Part shown: positions 1-4,150 of the stretch, in pieces
Layout: each line of letters begins with the position of its first letter
Numbering within the stretch: the stretch's first letter is position 1
DNA from: Fen-1077 sp050014355
GTDB lineage: Bacteria; Chloroflexota; Dehalococcoidia; Dehalococcoidales; RBG-16-60-22
Assembly (NCBI GenBank): GCA_050014355.1
Contig: JBEKDL010000071.1
Span: 1-10,213 of the forward strand
Length of the DNA stretch: 10,213 bases
Reading direction: 5' to 3'
Position numbers and translations under genes: made by a program
The notes under the pieces: model-generated
Seen by the model: only the letters and a program-made list of their open reading frames with translations
Database searches by the model: none
What the model was told of the DNA's origin: nothing

Positions 1-1470
1 ATCGCCAAGGAAATCGAGCTTCCCGATGCATTTGAGAACATGGGCGTGCAGCTCGTGAAAGAGGCCGCCAGCAAGACCAATGATGCCTGCGGCGACGGCA
101 CCACCACCTCGACCATCCTGGCTCACGCGATTATTTCCGGCGGTTTCAAGAATATCGCCGCCGGTGCCGATAGCGTGGCTTTAAAGAGAGGCATTCAGAA
201 GGCCTCCGCCGCCATCGTCGAAGCGCTGAAAAAGGCCTCCGTCGAGGTTAAGGATAAAGCCCAGATTGCCCAGGTGGGCACTATCACTGCCAAGGACAAG
301 GAAATCGGCGACTTGCTGGCCGAGGTTATGGAGAAAGTCGGCAAGGACGGCGTTATCACCGTCGAAGAGTCCAAGGGCACCAAGTACGAGATTGAATATG
401 TCGAAGGCATGCAGTTCGACCGCGGCTACAGCAGCGCCTATTTTGTGACCAACGCCGAGCGCATGGAAGCCGTCATCGAAGACCCCTATATATTGATTAC
501 GGATAAGAAAATTTCTGCGGTTTCCGACCTGCTGCCGGCGCTGGAGAAAATCCTCCAGGTTTCCAAGAACCTGCTTATCGTCGCCGAGGATGTCGACGGC
601 GAAGCGCTGGCGACGCTGGTCGTCAACAAGCTGCGCGGCACAATCAACGTCCTGGCCGTGAAAGCGCCCGGTTTCGGCGACAGGCGCAAGGCCATGCTCG
701 AAGATATGGCCATCCTGACCGGAGGCAAGGTCATCTCGGAAGAGGTCGGCCGGAAGCTCGACTCGGTCACCGTGGAAGACCTGGGCCGCGCCCGCCGCGT
801 GACCTCGGATAAAGACAATACCACCATCGTCGAAGGCAAAGGCTCCGAGGAAGAAATCAAGGCCAGAATCAAGCAGATTAAAGCCCAGATTGACGAGACC
901 ACCTCCGACTTTGACAAGGAGAAGCTCCAGGAGAGACAGGCCAAGCTGGTCGGCGGCGTCGCGGTAATCAAAGTCGGCGCTTCCACCGAAACCGAGCTCA
1001 AAGAGAAGAAGCACCGCGTCGAGGACGCCCTTTCGGCCACCCGGGCCGCCGTAGAGGAAGGCATCCTGCCCGGCGGCGGTGTGGGCCTGCTCAACGCTCT
1101 GCCGGTGCTGAAAGACCTCAAGCTCGAAGGCGATGAAAATGTCGGCGTCGATGTTGTCCGGAAAGCTGTGGCGGAACCGCTGCGCTGGATTGCCAACAAT
1201 GCCGGCAAGGACGGCGCGGTCATCATGGATGCCGTCAAGAAAGCCAAGCCTGGCTTTGGCTATGACGCCGAAGACGATGAGTTCGGCGACATGGTGAAGA
1301 AGGGCATTATCGACCCCACCAAGGTGGTCAGAAGCGCTCTGGAGAACGCGACCAGCATCGCCTGCATGGTGCTGATTACCGAGGCGCTCGTGGCCGATAT
1401 CCCCGAGAAGAAAGAAGCCCCGGCGATGCCCGGCGGCGGCATGGGCGGCATGGGCGACTACGGGATGTAG
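1..1470 (+). CDS. groEL: 60 kDa chaperonin GroEL, 3' part (start lies before the window)
   Basis: ATP-driven cytosolic folding chamber that works with GroES. The reading frame is open from base 1, so this is a 5'-truncated gene with 489 visible residues. Compared with E. coli GroEL about 56 N-terminal residues are missing. Visible landmarks are the nucleotide-site motif GDGTTT (visible residues 31-36), EGMQFDRGY, the apical/intermediate stretch KAPGFGDRRKAMLED, KLQERQAKLVGGVAVIKVG, and RVEDALSATRAAVEEG, whose Asp (visible 342) matches the catalytic Asp398 of E. coli. The tail is the usual Gly/Met-rich one, ending GGMGDYGM. A groES gene probably lies just upstream, outside the window. A hairpin terminator follows 55 bases after the stop. 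No frameshift or missing key residue is seen in the visible part. The long antisense frame across it is a codon-bias shadow. Confidence 0.98.
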   Translation: MAKEIELPDAFENMGVQLVKEAASKTNDACGDGTTTSTILAHAIISGGFKNIAAGADSVALKRGIQKASAAIVEALKKASVEVKDKAQIAQVGTITAKDKEIGDLLAEVMEKVGKDGVITVEESKGTKYEIEYVEGMQFDRGYSSAYFVTNAERMEAVIEDPYILITDKKISAVSDLLPALEKILQVSKNLLIVAEDVDGEALATLVVNKLRGTINVLAVKAPGFGDRRKAMLEDMAILTGGKVISEEVGRKLDSVTVEDLGRARRVTSDKDNTTIVEGKGSEEEIKARIKQIKAQIDETTSDFDKEKLQERQAKLVGGVAVIKVGASTETELKEKKHRVEDALSATRAAVEEGILPGGGVGLLNALPVLKDLKLEGDENVGVDVVRKAVAEPLRWIANNAGKDGAVIMDAVKKAKPGFGYDAEDDEFGDMVKKGIIDPTKVVRSALENATSIACMVLITEALVADIPEKKEAPAMPGGGMGGMGDYGM

Positions 1471-1481
1471 GGGGATGTAGG
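1462..1481. repeat. perfect 10-bp tandem duplication spanning the groEL stop codon
   Basis: The unit GGGATGTAGG occurs twice head to tail (1462-1471 and 1472-1481). The first copy carries the groEL TAG stop, and the second repeats it just downstream. It looks like a slippage or junction duplication. Confidence 0.85.
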
Positions 1482-1484
1482 ATA

Positions 1485-1512
1485 AAAGCTCAAAGCTCAA
1501 AAGTCAAAAGTC
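1485..1512. repeat. four heptamer repeats downstream of groEL
   Basis: Two units of AAAGCTC are followed directly by two units of AAAAGTC, all in 7-base phase, then a decayed fifth unit. On the minus strand this becomes a run of TTTT tracts every 7 bases after the hairpin at 1525-1555, which could help that hairpin terminate minus-strand transcripts too. Confidence 0.8.
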
Positions 1513-1524
1513 AAAACTGTAAAG

Positions 1525-1562
1525 GTAGCCGCTATCCGTTAAGGGTGGCGGCTACTTGGTTT
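1525..1562 (+). terminator. rho-independent terminator of groEL, possibly bidirectional
   Basis: GTAGCCGC at 1525-1532 pairs with GCGGCTAC at 1548-1555. The stem continues inward through 1533-1537/1543-1547 with two G-U pairs to a 5-base loop (1538-1542), about 13 bp in all. A T-rich run follows on the plus strand. On the minus strand the same hairpin is followed by spaced T tracts, so it may also end the minus-strand gene series that stops at 1626. Confidence 0.85.
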
Positions 1563-1598
1563 TGGTTCACTGAAATATATTGTTATTAGCCTGCTTAT

Positions 1599-1623
1599 GA
1601 TACCATTCTTGGTGTCCGCGCAA
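1599..1623 (-). repeat. intergenic motif copy 1 (distal end of the small-gene array)
   Basis: One of four ungapped 25-bp relatives (also 1766-1790, 1958-1982, 2594-2618). Ten of 25 columns are identical in all four and ten more in three of four (hand count). This copy is the most divergent: about 16/25 to the 2594 copy and 14/25 to the 1958 copy. It starts 2 bases after the stop codon of the 38-aa gene and closes the series. Read on the minus strand it can form GA-C-ACC, a 6-base loop, then GGT-A-TC. Confidence 0.6.
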
Positions 1624-1625
1624 TT

Positions 1626-1742
1626 CTACCATTTGAATAATGTCTTAATAGCTTGCCACAATGCAGGAAACAAACCTGTAATCCAGGAAACAATAGCAAC
1701 TCCTACAACAACCCACCATTTTCCCTTGTCACTATTAGCCAT
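1626..1742 (-). CDS. 38-aa Trp-rich single-pass membrane miniprotein, unknown
   Basis: Unrecognised. ATG at 1742-1740, TAG at 1628-1626. AGAAGG (1754-1759) lies 11 bases upstream, a usable Shine-Dalgarno. The product begins MANSDKGKWW, then has one hydrophobic segment at about residues 9-26 rich in Val, Ile and Gly, an FPALWQ turn, and a short basic-aromatic tail ending LFKW. It has five Trp in 38 residues. The layout (polar start, one membrane helix, Lys/Trp at the interface) is that of a small inner-membrane protein. Small regulatory membrane peptides and type I toxins look like this, but nothing here proves either role. It is the last gene of the minus-strand series, 52 bases after the 45-aa gene and bracketed by motif copies at 1599 and 1766. 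It is too short for ordinary gene callers. Confidence 0.6.
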   Translation of the reverse strand: MANSDKGKWWVVVGVAIVSWITGLFPALWQAIKTLFKW

Positions 1743-1765
1743 TTTATTAATTGCCTTCTTCTAGT

Positions 1766-1790
1766 GCTGCCTCTCCAGGCATCAGCTCCA
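1766..1790 (-). repeat. intergenic motif copy 2
   Basis: About 19/25 identical to the copy at 1958 by hand count. It lies between the 45-aa gene (stop 4 bases away) and the 38-aa gene (start 23 bases away). On the minus strand it reads GCTGATGCC, loop TGGAGA, GGCAGC, which folds as a short hairpin with a 3-base bulge. A second pairing, GATGC here with GCATC in the 3' end of the 45-aa gene (around 1804-1808), is also possible. Confidence 0.7.
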
Positions 1791-1794
1791 GTTC

Positions 1795-1932
1795 TTATGG
1801 TAGATGCTGAATTTTTCGTCTTCGTATTTTCCTTATTTCGGTCTCCCTTTTAGGGGGGAGTTCGGTATGAGTAGGTTCGATTGTCTTAGGACTTGTTAGT
1901 GGCTTATCTTTCCATGGTCTTTTCATTGGCAC
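1795..1932 (-). CDS. 45-aa basic, Pro/Lys/Arg-rich protein with GTG start, unknown
   Basis: Unrecognised. GTG at 1932-1930, TAA at 1797-1795. A full AGGAGG (1941-1946) lies 8 bases before the GTG, which is why the GTG is chosen over the ATG two codons later (spacing 14). The product is strongly basic with no hydrophobic segment. It has a Pro-rich first half (KRPWKDKPLTSPKT) and a helix-prone cluster of Arg and Lys near the end (EIRKIRRRKIQHLP), which would fit nucleic-acid or membrane-surface binding, though this is inference. It sits 100 bases after the DUF151-type gene and 52 bases before the 38-aa gene, with a copy of the 25-bp motif on each side. The perfect ribosome site is the main argument that it is real. 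Confidence 0.55.
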   Translation of the reverse strand: MPMKRPWKDKPLTSPKTIEPTHTELPPKRETEIRKIRRRKIQHLP

Positions 1933-1940
1933 TTTTACTG

Positions 1941-1946
1941 CCTCCT
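1941..1946 (-). promoter_or_regulatory. consensus Shine-Dalgarno that fixes the GTG start of the 45-aa gene
   Basis: AGGAGG on the minus strand, 8 bases before GTG at 1932. It lies 12 bases after the motif copy at 1958-1982 in the direction of transcription. Confidence 0.65.
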
Positions 1947-1957
1947 CTCAACTCACG

Positions 1958-1982
1958 GCTACCTCTTCAGGCATTCGCTCAT
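1958..1982 (-). repeat. intergenic motif copy 3
   Basis: Lies between the DUF151-type gene (stop 50 bases away) and the 45-aa gene (start 26 bases away). On the minus strand GCGAATGCC, loop TGAAGA, GGTAGC gives the same bulged hairpin as copy 2. One stem pair changes from G-C to G-U relative to copy 2, so pairing is kept. Hand-count identity is 19/25 to copy 2 and 17/25 to copy 4. Confidence 0.7.
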
Positions 1983-2032
1983 GTCATAAAGGTACCGCTA
2001 CTGGGGCTGAGTATAAAGCCGTCTAGACAAAT

Positions 2033-2590
2033 TCAATGGTCCCAGCCAAGACGTTGCAGAGAATGCGGGAGGGTATTGACAAATTCAGTGAAAACTGATA
2101 TCCGGTCTAACTCTTCCTTACTAACCTGCGCGTTCTTGCCAGAAGTCTGGGGAAGGACCGGCTTACCACTTTCCTTATCCAGTAATATACCAGCTTTGTC
2201 CAGGACAGTCTCTTCAACAAATATTGGTGCTCCCACCCTTACCGCTAACGCCAGCGCATCGCTGGGACGAGAGTCTATTTCCACCTGTTTGCCATCGATT
2301 TCAAGGATTGCCTTGGCGAAAAAGGTGTCATTCTTCAGGTCGTTGACAATGATGGAGTGTACCGACGCTCCCAGGCTATTGATAACCGAATTCAACAGGT
2401 CATGAGTCAGGGGGCGGGGTACAGCGACGTCTGTGAGTTTCACAGGATCAACCCGGATTGGTAAATATCGCTGGCTCATCTTCTCTTTCAAGATAACCGT
2501 TCGCTGGATTTCCATTCGAAACAGCCTGCCATCCGAGACAACAGATGAAGGACTGGCCCGTATGCTATCAAAAATCATCTCGATTCTCAA
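2033..2590 (-). CDS. divergent DUF151 (bifunctional nuclease family) protein
   Basis: 185 aa from a TTG start at 2590-2588. AGGGG ends 7 bases upstream and the product begins MRIEM, matching the family's usual M-I-E-M opening. An ATG at 2578 has no well-placed ribosome site. Family hallmarks are present: VILKEK (residues 32-37), RYLPI (41-45), VPRPLTHDLL (57-66), NDLKNDTFFAKAIL (83-96), EIDSRPSDALALAV (104-117) and APIFVEE (121-127). It is odd in two places. The conserved stretch after YLPI, normally like WIGPxEAxAIA before VKLxDV, is RVDP here and about 7 residues short. The segment between DSIR and TVILKEK is about 11 residues longer than usual. The family is linked to nuclease activity in plants and is of uncertain role in bacteria. 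This copy may be a relaxed or respecialised paralogue. It follows the 81-aa gene by 31 bases, probably co-transcribed. Confidence 0.85.
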   Translation of the reverse strand: MRIEMIFDSIRASPSSVVSDGRLFRMEIQRTVILKEKMSQRYLPIRVDPVKLTDVAVPRPLTHDLLNSVINSLGASVHSIIVNDLKNDTFFAKAILEIDGKQVEIDSRPSDALALAVRVGAPIFVEETVLDKAGILLDKESGKPVLPQTSGKNAQVSKEELDRISVFTEFVNTLPHSLQRLGWDH

Positions 2591-2593
2591 TTT

Positions 2594-2618
2594 CTTACCC
2601 CTAAAGGCGTCCGCTCAA
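2594..2618 (-). repeat. intergenic motif copy 4, overlapping a ribosome site
   Basis: Lies wholly in the 31-base gap between the 81-aa gene (stop 3 bases away) and the TTG of the DUF151-type gene (3 bases away). On the minus strand it starts TTGAGCGGACGCC and ends with AGGGGTAAG, so its 3' half carries the Shine-Dalgarno of the next gene. Hand-count identity is 17/25 to copy 3 and 16/25 to copies 1 and 2. The hairpin seen in copies 2 and 3 is weaker here. Confidence 0.7.
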
Positions 2619-2621
2619 GCT

Positions 2622-2867
2622 CTATTTATAGTTCCATATATGGTATTTACACAAAGCAATAATAAACTCCACTATACCCAATATAATAAGACCTAAGCCA
2701 ATCCAAGGCAGACGCTCAGGATGCTTGTAGTTCACTACAAGTCCACCTCCTGCAATAACGAGGTCAATAGCAAGTATTATTATTGTGATTCCATCTGATC
2801 TTTTACCTGACTTTGTAATTGCATCCATGATCTCTTGGTTTGTTGGTTCTTTTCTATCATTAACCAT
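2622..2867 (-). CDS. 81-aa membrane protein with two helices, unknown
   Basis: Unrecognised. The ATG at 2867-2865 has AGGAG 8 bases upstream. An out-of-frame ATG at 2872 sits only 3 bases from the same site and is less likely. The N-terminal 25 residues are polar and charged (MVNDRKEPTNQEIMDAITKS). There are two membrane segments, about residues 27-45 (ITIIILAIDLVIAGGGLVV) and 54-73 (PWIGLGLIILGIVEFIIALC), joined by a short charged loop NYKHPER and followed by an aromatic tail. The likely topology is a hairpin in the cytoplasmic membrane. It is the second gene of the minus-strand series, 172 bases after the lipoprotein and 31 before the DUF151-type gene. No catalytic motif is visible. Composition is AT-rich like its neighbours in this block. 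Confidence 0.75.
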   Translation of the reverse strand: MVNDRKEPTNQEIMDAITKSGKRSDGITIIILAIDLVIAGGGLVVNYKHPERLPWIGLGLIILGIVEFIIALCKYHIWNYK

Positions 2868-2907
2868 GCCATTTACTCCTTTCTTTCGATTATCAACTAC
2901 CCAACTC

Positions 2908-2932
2908 TACTCCAGACATCCCATGCTTTCAA
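2908..2932 (-). repeat. possible degenerate fifth copy of the intergenic motif
   Basis: On the plus strand 2910-2932 reads CTCCAGACATCC, then CAT, then GCTTTCAA. Without the 3-base and 1-2-base insertions this matches the CTCCAGGCATC...GCTCAA core of the other copies. It lies 42 bases before the start of the 81-aa gene, the same side of the gene as the other copies. The left half is poorly kept, so this is tentative. Confidence 0.35.
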
Positions 2933-2984
2933 CCTCCACCTTCCCTTTCTAAGAGCCTTGCACAAAAACCCCTCTTTTTCGCTT

Positions 2985-3019
2985 ACTTATTGTGCAACTG
3001 TTATTTCTGCTCAATAAGT
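2985..3019. other. inverted repeat downstream of the lipoprotein gene
   Basis: Eleven-base arms at 2985-2995 and 3009-3019 pair with one mismatch around a 13-base loop. On the minus strand it starts 20 bases after the lipoprotein stop, but no T run follows directly, so it is at best a weak terminator or an RNA-end stabiliser. Its arm TTGAGC-AGA resembles the conserved end of the 25-bp intergenic motif (8 of 9 bases). Confidence 0.45.
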
Positions 3020-3039
3020 TAAAAATTCAAATATCCTGA

Positions 3040-3906
3040 CTATTCATGCACTTTCACACTGAAAATATGGCTGACATCTTTATATAGATAGGCATCATAT
3101 TCTTCTCTTGTAACTGGAAAACCTACTGACTTTGATGTGGATACGTTAATCTCTGGTTGATTCCACTCTATTGTTGTTTTTGATCTAAATTTCCCCTTCT
3201 CATACAAATCAACTTCGTAGACTTTATTTGCTAATGCGGAGTCACGTGGTTTTATATCTACAACAAGAAGAGTGTGTCCAGCAAAGTCAGTGCCAATCTG
3301 CATACCCAACGGCCCGACATCAGCAACCGTCTTTTGTGATACCTGAGTTTGAGTTTGTGTTACCTTCTTTAAATCCCAATCATAGACTGCCACTGTATCA
3401 CCAATAATTAGTTTTCCGTAAGAGAATGGCTCTTGACCCTGATAGCATAATTGCATATCACCCACATTCGTATTGTCGTCTCCGAGCATATCAAATGAAA
3501 ATATCATATTACCAGATTGTCCTTGCTGGACTGACACTGGTGGAGAACTAAGTGCTCTCCCTGCCCACATTTTGCCCTTGAACAGAATTAACCAATCTTC
3601 ACCCCAGTTTACGCCTTTTGGCAAAGGTATTGATTTATCCGGCATAGAAGTAATTGGCTTTTGATATTCCTTATTCTTGACTGAAACCTCTACTATCCAC
3701 CATACGTGGTCACTCCCCACTAGGTGACCTTCTTTACCCTCTACCATAATCTTTTTGGCTATCGTGACATGTCCAATAATATCTGCCGGGTATGATGAAG
3801 ATGGTGGAGTAAGTTTAGAAGATAACCCTGCACAGCCTGTAATCAATCCACTAATCATTACCAAGAGTAGAGCAATCTGAATAGCGTTAGAGCATCTCTT
3901 TATCAT
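3040..3906 (-). CDS. predicted lipoprotein, unknown function
   Basis: 288 aa. The N-terminus is a clean lipoprotein signal: MIKRC, a hydrophobic run (IALLLVMISGL), then the lipobox I-T-G-C with Cys25 as the lipidated residue. The mature protein should be anchored on the outer face of the cytoplasmic membrane. The remainder is polar with beta-type alternation and several Trp (HVWWIVEVSV at about 67-76, VNWGEDWLILFKG at about 99-111, MWAGRAL). No catalytic motif or named domain is recognised. A Met at residue 17 would cut the signal peptide in half, so the ATG at 3906 is the start. No Shine-Dalgarno precedes it, and the promoter lies so close that the transcript should begin within a few bases of the ATG. 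It is the first gene of the AT-rich minus-strand series. The next gene starts 172 bases downstream. Confidence 0.85.
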   Translation of the reverse strand: MIKRCSNAIQIALLLVMISGLITGCAGLSSKLTPPSSSYPADIIGHVTIAKKIMVEGKEGHLVGSDHVWWIVEVSVKNKEYQKPITSMPDKSIPLPKGVNWGEDWLILFKGKMWAGRALSSPPVSVQQGQSGNMIFSFDMLGDDNTNVGDMQLCYQGQEPFSYGKLIIGDTVAVYDWDLKKVTQTQTQVSQKTVADVGPLGMQIGTDFAGHTLLVVDIKPRDSALANKVYEVDLYEKGKFRSKTTIEWNQPEINVSTSKSVGFPVTREEYDAYLYKDVSHIFSVKVHE

Positions 3907-3915
3907 CGTATTTGT

Positions 3916-3944
3916 ACTATAAGACCAAGAAATATATATGTCAA
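3916..3944 (-). promoter_or_regulatory. strong sigma-70 promoter of the lipoprotein gene
   Basis: TTGACA (3939-3944), 17-base spacer, TATAGT (3916-3921) on the minus strand, a perfect -35 and a 5/6 -10. Start of transcription is expected near 3908-3910, 2-4 bases before the ATG at 3906, giving a leaderless mRNA. Confidence 0.8.
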
Positions 3945-3965
3945 TAAAATATTCATGGGGCGTCT

Positions 3966-3991
3966 AAGAGGGGTGCAGACCCCTCTTTTTT
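3966..3991 (+). terminator. orphan intrinsic terminator between divergent promoters
   Basis: AAGAGGGGT (3966-3974), loop GCAG, ACCCCTCTT (3979-3987), then TTTT on the plus strand: a perfect 9-bp stem with a U tract. No plus-strand gene ends here. It points toward the M16 gene and lies upstream of that gene's promoter, so it can only stop transcripts antisense to the lipoprotein, or is left over from a lost gene or element. Confidence 0.75.
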
Positions 3992-3997
3992 CTAATT

Positions 3998-4055
3998 CCC
4001 CCTCTCCAAACAATTTAAACCCGGCTATTATACAATGTTGAGTTTGGAGAGGGGG
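3998..4055. repeat. perfect 14-bp inverted repeat with 30-base spacer
   Basis: CCCCCTCTCCAAAC (3998-4011) and GTTTGGAGAGGGGG (4042-4055) are exact reverse complements. The AT-rich spacer carries TATAAT on the minus strand without a -35 partner. GCAAGGGGGTGAGG follows directly. C/G-rich palindromes of this kind are often dispersed, MITE-like or REP-like repeats. That identity is inference. Confidence 0.75.
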
Positions 4056-4087
4056 CAAGGGGGTGAGGTTCTCCAGCCAGCTTGGAA

Positions 4088-4116
4088 TTGCTATTGAAGC
4101 CAGGAATTCTTACAAT
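4088..4116 (+). promoter_or_regulatory. promoter of the M16 peptidase gene
   Basis: TTGCTA (4088-4093), 17-base spacer, TACAAT (4111-4116). Start of transcription is expected near 4123, ahead of the ribosome site at 4137. It argues against the upstream in-frame TTG at 4082. Confidence 0.55.
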
Positions 4117-4136
4117 AGTATTATCAGGAAATCAAC

Positions 4137-4141
4137 GGAGG
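4137..4141 (+). promoter_or_regulatory. Shine-Dalgarno that fixes the TTG start of the M16 gene
   Basis: GGAGG, 9 bases before TTG at 4151. Confidence 0.75.
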
Positions 4142-4150
4142 AAAAATCCC

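Noticed and set aside
181..1500. Long antisense open frame of 439 codons across groEL
   Set aside because: Shadow of a strongly biased gene. The protein is low in recognisable structure and GroEL on the other strand is certain.
1653..1853. Plus-strand open frame of 66 codons
   Set aside because: Crosses two minus-strand small genes and a motif copy. It has no ribosome site, and the minus-strand frames have one each.
1893..2405. Plus-strand open frame of 170 codons
   Set aside because: Antisense to the DUF151-type gene, whose conserved motifs show the true strand.
1599..2618. CRISPR array
   Set aside because: Copies are imperfect, spacing is uneven (167, 192 and 636 bases) and the intervals are genes.
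1599..2932. Canonical integron cassette array with attC sites
   Set aside because: The gene-motif alternation suggested it, and the motif's GCCT..AG.GG core recalls attC arms. However, no paired RYYYAAC/GTTRRRY core sites, no full-length imperfect palindrome at each junction and no integrase were found in the window.
4027..4032. Minus-strand TATAAT inside the inverted-repeat spacer as a second lipoprotein promoter
   Set aside because: No -35 at 16-18 bases; the position falls in the G/C arm.
4082..4150. Upstream TTG extension of the M16 gene by 23 codons
   Set aside because: It starts before the promoter's -35 box, has no ribosome site and adds residues outside the family's usual start.
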